This document shows, piece by piece, positions 22,375-29,441 of a stretch of 29,441 nucleotides of DNA (position 1 is the stretch's first letter; the number at the start of each line of letters is the position of its first letter). The translations under genes were made by a program, and so were the position numbers. The DNA is from a virus. Below the pieces are notes generated by a model, which was given only the letters and a program-made list of their open reading frames with translations, ran no database searches and had not been told where the DNA came from. The stretch is from positions 1-29,441 of the IMG/VR virus record IMGVR_UViG_3300048064_000115; one strand, written 5' to 3'.

Positions 22375-25300
22375 ATGAATATATTTCCAAAGACGGTTAA
22401 TTCGTTTACTTCAATGTCCTCGCCCCAAATAACGGGGAGAGCTTCTCTTAGTGACCCAGACTACGAACACCTAGACATCCCGGACGATGAAGATGATGTT
22501 GGCGTGTTTGAAGACATAGGGACCGGGGTAGTGGCTGGGTTAGAAGGTTTCGGAAGATCTATGGTAGGGCTCGCTGATATGACCCTTGGTGGCATGTTTG
22601 ATATGGACGAAGAGTTCTACACCAAACGACATTTTGATAGACCTACTGGAATCGCCGGTGGACTCGCAGAAGGTATAACACAATTCGCCGCCGGTTTGAT
22701 TCCCGGAGGGTTTGCTGTTGGTTTGTTAAGTAAAGCGGGACGCGCTGCCACTGCCATTCGATTTGGTGAAAAGACCACTAAGACAATTAAAGGAATAACT
22801 ACTGGTGCGCTTGCTGATTTTGCGGCCTTTGACGGACATGAAGCGCGTTTAAGTGACCTGTTGGCTGAACACACTGATGTCCTTTCGGGAGTTACCGAAT
22901 ACTTAAAGTCAAACCAAGATGACTCTGAGTTTGAAGGACGAATGAAAAATGTTATTGAAGGCGGTGCTATTGGAGGAGCAGTAGGGTCACTGGTATGGAC
23001 TGGCGCGAAACTTATTAAAGCCATGAAAACCTTTGATGGTTCAAAAAAGTCGGTTGATAAGTTAAATCAAGCAAGAGATGATCACAATGCGAGTCTTAGA
23101 GAAAACGCCGGTGAGACGGAACAAGGTCAAAAACTTGCCGATGAAGTCACTAAAGAACAACAGAATCTTGACCCAAATAACCTAATTCCAGGAGCGAAGA
23201 CTGAGGGTAAAGAAGGGACAACCGAGTTGCCTGATGATTTTGAGAATGTTAGTGGAGAACAAGCAATATACGCAAGTGAACGTCTAACCGAAGCCATTCT
23301 AGGAGCTAACACTAAAGCCGAGATGGACGACATCTTTAAAAGCTTTACGCCCGACCTCGTTGCGAAAGATGCTGCAAGTAAAGAAAAACGAGCAGCAGAG
23401 ATGATTCAAATACTAGAAACCAGTGGGATGTCTGCTGAAGGTATTAAGAAAGCAATAAGAGGTGGGATATTAGATGACGACACGAAATTATTAGCAATGA
23501 AACAAGCGCGGGCGGGACAGCAGATTTCGATTATTGGAATGAGAACTGCCGTTGACCGTCTTACAACAATAGGCGCTAAACGTGAAAAAGAATTAGCAAA
23601 GTCTGCACCGGATCAATTAGAATTGCGTAAACTGACACTACTTGCTACAGCGGAACAACGGAGGTTAAAGTATTTCACAGCAACGCAAGCTGCTTACGGC
23701 ACTGAGTTCTCCAAAGGTTTACTAGACCGTAAAAATAAATTTGTCGTATCTTTGCAAGAAAGTTTAGGAATTAAATCCTCTGATCAAAAACTTGATGAAA
23801 GATACACGCGTGAAATGGCTGATGTTATTGCAGATGACGATGACTTAGCGGACGCGATGGCTGAGATTAACATCCAAGATACGGACAAAGCAGCCGAAGA
23901 TTTACTGAGCGAAGCTGATGAGTTTATTGACCCTACTAAAGGACAGCCTACAAAAGATAAACAGAAAAGCATCAGCAAAAAGCGGTTAAAAGCCAAAGAA
24001 AGTCTTACACGTCGAAAGGAATCTCTTGAGAAACAACTTGAGATTAAACGAAAAAGAGCAGCAGAGTTATCAGGAAAAGATCCGGACGAAATAAAAGGAG
24101 AAGCAAAAGCACCTGAGATTGAGGAAGATGGGGATGCCTTTAAGTTGAAGGAAGAGATACGATCATTGGAAGAGAAAATCAGTTATCACGATCAAGCCTA
24201 CAGAGACGAGCAAGACATCATAACATTACGCGAAGAGGAATACTATGTGGATACTCTTAGTCCGAATGAATACAAAGCTAGAGTCACAGCTAAAGAGGCG
24301 GCTAAGAATCGAGCGGCCAAAGCTAAAGGAACTTCATCAACAACCGTCAAGAACCTTAAGAAGATTGTTAAATCCAAGGCCGACCGAAAGATAAAAATTG
24401 CCAACGCAAAGGAGACCTTAGATTCCTTAAGAGCCGATCTATTACAGAAAGGCAAAACAACCAAAGGACAATTAGATCCCTCTACCTTTAAAGTTGACCC
24501 GGAGATGGATGACATCCTTGCTCGCATTGATTCAGCCAAAAAGATGATCCGAGAAGAGAACGACATCCAAAAGGTTATTGAAGATGTGCAAGCTCTTTCA
24601 AAATTAACAGATCAACAATTCACCGATCTAAGCAACGCGCAAGCAGCTAGAAGAAAAGTCCTCAATACAACTCCTACCACTCGTCTTCAAGAACTCCGGA
24701 GACAACGAAATGAATATGTTAAGCGACGCAAAGACGCTATTAACGGAGCCGGTAGAGGATTCACTACAAAGAAAGCTTTTGATAACTGGTTGAAGACTCG
24801 TCCGGGGGACATGGAGAAAGGGTTTGATACCTTTATGAAGCGAATGATGTATGCTGCTGACGGAGAAAGCCCGTTAGATGCTTTTGTTAAAATTAACGAG
24901 ATGTCTCAGATGAGCGGGTTTGATAAGTTCACTAACTTTGGTGTTCGATTATTTCAGCGTAACCTTCTGTCTGGACCAGCAACTACCACACTAAACGTGT
25001 CTATGCCTCTTGCGGTTCGCTTATTAACAAAAATGGAACGCATTGTCGGTGCTGGCGTTGGCGCTATTAAGGGTGATGAAGCCCAACAACAAGTCTTTAA
25101 AGAAGCTTTGAAATTCCACCAACAAGCTGAAGACTTTAAAATGGTAATCAAAGCTGGAGCTAAAGGCACTAGAACCAAGTCCGATGTGGTCACAGGCGCT
25201 AACTCCCCGTTCACAGACGCTTCAAGTAAACCAAACATCGACGCACTTGACCCTGAGCTTTACGGGGTGAATAAGGACAGCACCTTTGGTAAAGCAATGG

Positions 25301-27045
25301 GATGGGTTAACACTTGGTTTAACCTTCCGTTTGCATTGAACGCGGGTGGTGATTCCATGAACAAAGCAGCCGCCGGATTATCTAATCTTCGCGAACGCCT
25401 GACCAACCACGTCCACACTGATAAGAACTGGGTCAACAAACCAATCGAGGCTAAGGACGCGTGGGTCAAACAGACTATGGATAAAGCGTTTCTTGAGGAC
25501 GGCGCAATGTATAGCGAAAGCCGGATTCACTCTGTCCTTGCTAAACAGGCGCGTGAGAATGTCCTTAAAAGCGAACAAGCTGGACAAGTGATTGACAACC
25601 CAATGCTCATCCCAAATGAGCTTCGCAAGTTAACACTAGAGAATAGAGACAGCTTTATACGCGACCAAGATGCTCTTAAGTTAATTGAAGAAACCAGACA
25701 ATTCACAAGAGAAGTAACCTTCACTGATCCTAATCAAGGTGAGTTTGTTAGTCTAGTAAACAGAGCTAGGGAGAAATTTCCTCCATTAACACTAATCCTT
25801 CCATTTGTTAATACCCCCGCACAGATCCTTTCGTTTGGGTTAAAGAGAACTCCATTTGGATACGGGTATGAAAAAATCGCACCGTTACTTTCTAAGAAAG
25901 CAGCAGAACGTCGTGCTGGAATGGCAGCAATGAGTCCAATGCAAAAGGCTGAGTATCAAGGAAGAATGGCAACCGCTACAGCGGGAAGTGCTGCTCTTCT
26001 TTACTATGCCTACTTAAACAAAGATAAGATTACTGGAAGTGGACCACGTAACCCGGACGAGATAAAAGCACTCAGAGCTACTGGATGGCAGCCTAACTCA
26101 TTTGTTATTGGTGATGAAGACAATCCAACCTACGTGAGCTACCAACGTCTTGACCCGTTTGCCACCATGATTGGAATTGCAGCCGACATCGCAGACCACA
26201 TGACAATGAACCCGAAGCTTGAGCCTGGAAGTTCAGAATCACTTATGGCTTTAAGTTTCTCGATGGCTGAAAACATAACTGATAAATCATTCCTTCGTGG
26301 ACTAAATAACGTCTTAAACGCTGTCCAGCAGCCTGAGATCTATGGTCCTAAGATTGGACGGGACATTGTTAGCGGCATGGCTGTGCCTATGTCTGTTAAC
26401 CAGTTTAAAGATCTCGGAGAAAGTGAAGTTATGATTAGGGAGTCACGGAGTGTAGTAGACGCTGTTCTTCGCAAGCTTCCTATTGCCGCTGAAAAAATAC
26501 CACCCAAACGGACATTCCTAGGGGAAGCGATTTACAAGCAGAACCCTGTGGGATTATTAGGTGTTATGAACCCGGTCTACGTCTCTAGTAAAAAGAACGA
26601 CAGTGTAGATAAGACAATCCAAGAGTTAGTATACGGATTCTCCATGCCTTCAACAAACTTCATTGGAAACCGCGAGACTGATATGAGGGAATTCTATAAC
26701 GCTGCCGGGGATCAGGCTTACGACCGTTTCTTGGAACTAACCGGAACAACTAAAATTAAAGGAAGAACATTAAGAGAATCCCTAAAAGGTTTAGTTAATT
26801 CGCGTAAATTTAAAGCATTTACAAAATCCGTAAACGATGCCGGTGGTCAATCACAGCTTATTGATAAAGACCCCAGAGTTACAGAAATGAACAAAGTGCT
26901 TTCAGCTTACAGACGTAAAGCAAAGCGCGAAATGAGCTTAGAGTTTCCTGAGCTAATTCAAGCCGTTAAAGACATTAACACTAAGAAAAAGCAGCTTAAT
27001 AAAGCAGCCGCTGAAGAACTTAACAACCCTATCCCAACCTTATAA
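22375..27045 (+). CDS. Internal core protein, T7 gp16-like, without visible transglycosylase domain
   Basis: A 1556-residue protein, the largest in the window (T7 gp16 has 1318). The N-terminal part has an acidic start, then glycine/alanine-rich possible membrane segments (ITQFAAGLIPGGFAVGLL, about 101-118; GGAIGGAVGSLVWTGA, about 198-213). Between them is DFAAFDGHEARLSDLLAEH, characteristic of ejected phage internal proteins. Residues about 530-800 are a highly charged coiled-coil-like region rich in Lys and Glu. The last 700 residues match the helical body of gp16 (FPPLTLILPFVNTPAQIL). The lytic transglycosylase domain found at the T7 gp16 N-terminus is not seen. In the family this protein forms the inner-membrane DNA translocation channel. 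Confidence 0.88.
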   Translation: MNIFPKTVNSFTSMSSPQITGRASLSDPDYEHLDIPDDEDDVGVFEDIGTGVVAGLEGFGRSMVGLADMTLGGMFDMDEEFYTKRHFDRPTGIAGGLAEGITQFAAGLIPGGFAVGLLSKAGRAATAIRFGEKTTKTIKGITTGALADFAAFDGHEARLSDLLAEHTDVLSGVTEYLKSNQDDSEFEGRMKNVIEGGAIGGAVGSLVWTGAKLIKAMKTFDGSKKSVDKLNQARDDHNASLRENAGETEQGQKLADEVTKEQQNLDPNNLIPGAKTEGKEGTTELPDDFENVSGEQAIYASERLTEAILGANTKAEMDDIFKSFTPDLVAKDAASKEKRAAEMIQILETSGMSAEGIKKAIRGGILDDDTKLLAMKQARAGQQISIIGMRTAVDRLTTIGAKREKELAKSAPDQLELRKLTLLATAEQRRLKYFTATQAAYGTEFSKGLLDRKNKFVVSLQESLGIKSSDQKLDERYTREMADVIADDDDLADAMAEINIQDTDKAAEDLLSEADEFIDPTKGQPTKDKQKSISKKRLKAKESLTRRKESLEKQLEIKRKRAAELSGKDPDEIKGEAKAPEIEEDGDAFKLKEEIRSLEEKISYHDQAYRDEQDIITLREEEYYVDTLSPNEYKARVTAKEAAKNRAAKAKGTSSTTVKNLKKIVKSKADRKIKIANAKETLDSLRADLLQKGKTTKGQLDPSTFKVDPEMDDILARIDSAKKMIREENDIQKVIEDVQALSKLTDQQFTDLSNAQAARRKVLNTTPTTRLQELRRQRNEYVKRRKDAINGAGRGFTTKKAFDNWLKTRPGDMEKGFDTFMKRMMYAADGESPLDAFVKINEMSQMSGFDKFTNFGVRLFQRNLLSGPATTTLNVSMPLAVRLLTKMERIVGAGVGAIKGDEAQQQVFKEALKFHQQAEDFKMVIKAGAKGTRTKSDVVTGANSPFTDASSKPNIDALDPELYGVNKDSTFGKAMGWVNTWFNLPFALNAGGDSMNKAAAGLSNLRERLTNHVHTDKNWVNKPIEAKDAWVKQTMDKAFLEDGAMYSESRIHSVLAKQARENVLKSEQAGQVIDNPMLIPNELRKLTLENRDSFIRDQDALKLIEETRQFTREVTFTDPNQGEFVSLVNRAREKFPPLTLILPFVNTPAQILSFGLKRTPFGYGYEKIAPLLSKKAAERRAGMAAMSPMQKAEYQGRMATATAGSAALLYYAYLNKDKITGSGPRNPDEIKALRATGWQPNSFVIGDEDNPTYVSYQRLDPFATMIGIAADIADHMTMNPKLEPGSSESLMALSFSMAENITDKSFLRGLNNVLNAVQQPEIYGPKIGRDIVSGMAVPMSVNQFKDLGESEVMIRESRSVVDAVLRKLPIAAEKIPPKRTFLGEAIYKQNPVGLLGVMNPVYVSSKKNDSVDKTIQELVYGFSMPSTNFIGNRETDMREFYNAAGDQAYDRFLELTGTTKIKGRTLRESLKGLVNSRKFKAFTKSVNDAGGQSQLIDKDPRVTEMNKVLSAYRRKAKREMSLEFPELIQAVKDINTKKKQLNKAAAEELNNPIPTL

Positions 27046-27051
27046 AATACC

Positions 27052-28113
27052 ATGTCAGCCACAAGTGGACTATCATTCTATCTATCCGCATTCTTAACAC
27101 CCTCAACAGCCCAGACTCTTAACTATGGTTTTGAGACTCTTGTTGACGATGACATAACCGTAGTTTTCATCAACGGAAGTAACACTCGTTTGGTGCTTAC
27201 TAAAGGTGTCGATTACACGTTAAACACTACTACACAGGAAGTTACATGCACAGCGGCGACGTGGATTTCCTTGTCATCTGTAAGTAGTATTGTTGACTCT
27301 TCCTCAAAGATAAGGATCTTTCGGACTACCTCAATACAGCCCTCGGTTGACTTTAAGTCTGGCGCTGTGTTAAGCGAAGGAGATCTCGACACCGCCTATA
27401 AGCAAGGTCTCTTTGCCGCACAGGAGATGGCTGAAGATGCCGCCGCCACAAGCGCAGGAGTTCAAGCTGTTACAGAAAATATGCTTGAGACCGGAGCCGT
27501 GACCGCAACTAAGATAGGCGCAAACGCTGTGACTGAAGCACGCATACTTAACAGCGCAGTCACTAACGCAAAGATTGCAGACAATGCTGTTAACGCCGCG
27601 AAGATCCAGAATGGAACAGTAGGATCAGATGAACTTGCGACTGGATGTGTAACATCAGCAAAGATCGGAGCTAACCAAGTCACAAGCGCACAGATAGCTG
27701 ACAATAGTATTGGTTACACCGAGATCTCAAACGCATCAGCTTCGGCTGTTAAAGCCGCCGTAGAGACGGAAGCAGCGTCAAGCCCAATAACACCTGACGT
27801 TCTTAGGTATAGTCCATTCTCTCCAAGATGTTATGGATCAGTTAGTCTCGCTACAAATACAGATACCACTATTTCAAATACGTTTAATGTCGCTTCTGCA
27901 TCCGCTAATGGTGTCGAACGAACGATTAACTTTGCGGTTGCGCTAGACACAGCGGACTATGTTGTGATTACAAGTATTAAAGCTACAGGAGCCGGTTATG
28001 ACGCCCCGTCAATCGTCAGTAAATCAACATCAGGATTTGTTGTAGACTTTAACAATAACTCCGGATCAGGCAGGGCTCTAGACTTCGTTGTCTTCGGAAG
28101 CACCCTTAGCTAA
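27052..28113 (+). CDS. Short tail fibre, T7 gp17-like N-terminal domain with repeat stem
   Basis: A 353-residue fibre (T7 gp17 has 553). Residues about 18-140 match the T7 fibre N-terminal attachment domain: DDDITVVFING, GVDYTLN, KIRIFRTTSIQPSVDF, then GAVLSEGDLDTAYKQGLFAAQE. That domain binds the nozzle/adaptor ring. Residues about 150-225 are tandem imperfect repeats of about 10 residues (TATKIGANAV, TNAKIADNAV, NAAKIQNGTV, TSAKIGANQV), typical of trimeric beta-helical stems. A small C-terminal domain of about 100 residues (FNVASASANGVERTINF) follows. It is short for a receptor-binding fibre, so it may carry another adhesin. Confidence 0.92.
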   Translation: MSATSGLSFYLSAFLTPSTAQTLNYGFETLVDDDITVVFINGSNTRLVLTKGVDYTLNTTTQEVTCTAATWISLSSVSSIVDSSSKIRIFRTTSIQPSVDFKSGAVLSEGDLDTAYKQGLFAAQEMAEDAAATSAGVQAVTENMLETGAVTATKIGANAVTEARILNSAVTNAKIADNAVNAAKIQNGTVGSDELATGCVTSAKIGANQVTSAQIADNSIGYTEISNASASAVKAAVETEAASSPITPDVLRYSPFSPRCYGSVSLATNTDTTISNTFNVASASANGVERTINFAVALDTADYVVITSIKATGAGYDAPSIVSKSTSGFVVDFNNNSGSGRALDFVVFGSTLS

Positions 28114-28121
28114 CACAAGAT

Positions 28122-28283
28122 ATGAACTCCTCAGTCAATACACCCTTAGTAGGTATCACCGGATTGATTGCAAATATAACACTCGAACAAGTTAACACCA
28201 CTGTGGCTATTGCGGTAGGACTCTCCACGTTGATCTATATGTTAATAAAGATACGACACCTCTTAAAACAGAAACAGAAATAA
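28122..28283 (+). CDS. Holin-like small membrane protein at the T7 gp17.5 position
   Basis: A 53-residue protein with one clear transmembrane helix (about residues 27-44, TTVAIAVGLSTLIYMLIKI) and a basic C-terminal tail RHLLKQKQK. It lies between the fibre and small terminase genes, exactly where T7 encodes its class II holin gp17.5 (67 residues, one membrane helix). Position, size and topology support holin function; sequence similarity is not evident. It starts 8 bases after the fibre stop, with leader TAACACAAGAT. Confidence 0.68.
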   Translation: MNSSVNTPLVGITGLIANITLEQVNTTVAIAVGLSTLIYMLIKIRHLLKQKQK

Positions 28284-28285
28284 AA

Positions 28286-28516
28286 ATGAGCGACGAAAAA
28301 CGAAGCATCAAGATGGAGGGTCTACAAGACCTTCTCATCGACACATTCATTGATCAGATCAAAAGTGGTGAAGCACCTCCTGCCTTGTTAAACGCTGCAC
28401 GTCAGTTACTTAAGGATAATAACATCACAGCCAGCATCACTAAGGATTCACCCTTGGAGGCACTTGTAAATTTACTTCCCTTCGAAGATCCGACTGATAA
28501 GGTTGTTAATGAATGA
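28286..28516 (+). CDS. Small terminase subunit, T7 gp18-like
   Basis: A 76-residue DNA packaging protein (T7 gp18 has 89). The pattern GLQDLLIDTFIDQIKSGEAPPALLNAARQLLKDNNITA (three pieces, about 12-49), followed by SPLEALVNLLPFED, is typical of T7-type small terminases. They bind concatemeric DNA and regulate the large subunit. The start is 2 bases after the holin-like stop in an A-rich context. The stop overlaps the large terminase ATG (ATGA). Confidence 0.9.
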   Translation: MSDEKRSIKMEGLQDLLIDTFIDQIKSGEAPPALLNAARQLLKDNNITASITKDSPLEALVNLLPFEDPTDKVVNE

Positions 28517-29441
28517 GTGACATCCCACCACAGCTTAAGGACTTCCGTAACTTCCTTTGGATGACATGGAACCACCTTACGCTACCCGCACCCACCCCTA
28601 TCCAATACGAGATAGCCGAGTGGATGCAAAACGGTCCACGACGAGGTGTTATCCAAGGGTTCCGAGGTGTCGGTAAGTCATGGATCTGTTCAGCCTTTGT
28701 TGTCCACCAACTCCTCCTAGATCCACAAAAGAACATCCTTGTTGTCTCGGCATCCAAGAACCGCGCTGATGACTTCTCTACGTTCACCCTTAGGTTGATC
28801 CACGAGATGCCCGTCTTGGCTCACCTGATGCCTGGGGACAAACAACGCTTCTCTAAGATCTCCTTTGATGTCGGACCAGCCCAAGCATCCCACGCTCCCT
28901 CGGTCAAGTCCCTTGGTATAACATCCCAGCTTACCGGCTCCCGTGCTGACATCATTGTTGCTGACGACGTAGAAGTCCCTAACAATTCAGCCACCCAATC
29001 AATGCGTGACAAGCTCTCAGAGCAAGTCAAGGAGTTCGAAGCTATCCTTAAGCCTGAGGACAACAGCCGCATCCTTTTCCTTGGGACACCTCAGTGTGAA
29101 GACAGTATCTATAACAAGATGCTTGAGCGTGACTACGAGATGCGAGTGTGGCCAGCAAAGAAGGTAACATCCGATAAGTCCGAAAAGATCTACAAGGGTA
29201 ACATAGCTGACTCCTGTATTGATGACGATAACGTCGGAGACCCTACCGAACCCACACGCTTTGGTGACATCGACCTAGCCGAACGTGAAGCATCCTATGG
29301 TAAGTCCGGGTTCGCTATGCAGTTCATGCTGGACCCTAAGCTGTCCGACTTGGACCGCTATCCATTAAAGATCAATGACCTGATTGTTATGGATCTTGAT
29401 AATGAGACGGCACCCGAAAAGCTTGTGTGGGCGCAAGTCCC
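28513..29441 (+). CDS. Large terminase subunit, T7 gp19-like, N-terminal part
   Basis: The first 309 codons of the packaging motor, cut by the window end (T7 gp19 has 586 residues). The ATPase domain is clear: PTPIQYEIAEWM (about 27-38), Walker A GFRGVGKSW (49-57), NILVVSASKNRADDF, a Walker B region ADIIVADDVE (D151, D152 and E154) and a coupling-type ILFLGTPQ. The nuclease domain would follow beyond the window edge. It starts in an ATGA overlap with the small subunit. The frame is open to the last base. Confidence 0.95.
   Translation, partial: MSDIPPQLKDFRNFLWMTWNHLTLPAPTPIQYEIAEWMQNGPRRGVIQGFRGVGKSWICSAFVVHQLLLDPQKNILVVSASKNRADDFSTFTLRLIHEMPVLAHLMPGDKQRFSKISFDVGPAQASHAPSVKSLGITSQLTGSRADIIVADDVEVPNNSATQSMRDKLSEQVKEFEAILKPEDNSRILFLGTPQCEDSIYNKMLERDYEMRVWPAKKVTSDKSEKIYKGNIADSCIDDDNVGDPTEPTRFGDIDLAEREASYGKSGFAMQFMLDPKLSDLDRYPLKINDLIVMDLDNETAPEKLVWAQV

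Noticed and set aside
27499-27730. Repetitive stretch in the tail fibre gene considered as a DNA repeat or CRISPR-like array
   Set aside because: The repeats are imperfect protein-level units of a fibre stem, with no conserved nucleotide repeat or unique spacers.

Overview
The window is a 29.4 kb piece of the genome of a T7-like podovirus (Autographiviridae-type), probably marine. Nothing in it looks like a bacterial chromosome. All supported genes lie on the plus strand. They are packed with 4-19 bp overlaps or very short gaps and follow the T7 order: primase-helicase, DNA polymerase, 5'-3' exonuclease, portal, scaffold, major capsid, the two tail tube/nozzle proteins, GNAT-like gp13, internal core proteins gp14/gp15/gp16, tail fibre, holin-like protein, small terminase and large terminase. 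The first and last genes are cut by the window edges. The phage RNA polymerase that would place it formally in Autographiviridae is not in the window. I see no tRNA, CRISPR, insertion sequence, integrase or repressor, so a lytic phage is the simplest reading.

Layout. 1-3683 is the replication block: end of a gp4-like helicase, a small cytosine-methyltransferase-like protein, a family A DNA polymerase and a gp6-like exonuclease. 3665-4373 holds small accessory genes, including one with a dATP/dGTP diphosphohydrolase-type domain. 4383-10291 is an accessory receptor-binding block that T7 does not have at this place: a small beta-rich protein, a 440-residue spike-like protein, a 1118-residue multi-domain adhesin (LamG-like, leucine-rich repeat and arabinofuranosidase-like parts) and three small acidic proteins. 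10304-27045 is virion morphogenesis, interrupted at 12627-13841 by a cluster of small genes that includes a membrane protein and a nested lipoprotein resembling a spanin pair. 27052-29441 holds the short T7-type tail fibre, a holin-like protein and the terminase genes.

Regulation. One strong rho-independent terminator (14921-14966) follows the major capsid gene, as in T7. Most start codons have no Shine-Dalgarno sequence; many are preceded instead by A/C-rich leaders such as TAACAACAA. This suggests a host that initiates translation largely without SD pairing, but the host cannot be named from the sequence. There is no gene-free stretch over 300 bases: the longest gaps are 771-866 and 14901-14976.

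For novelty, the best targets are the misplaced, mosaic adhesin block, the nested spanin-like pair, the GNAT-like gp13 without a normal start codon, the missing transglycosylase domain in the gp16-like protein together with an unusual insert in gp15, and an apparent excess of the palindrome GTTAAC.
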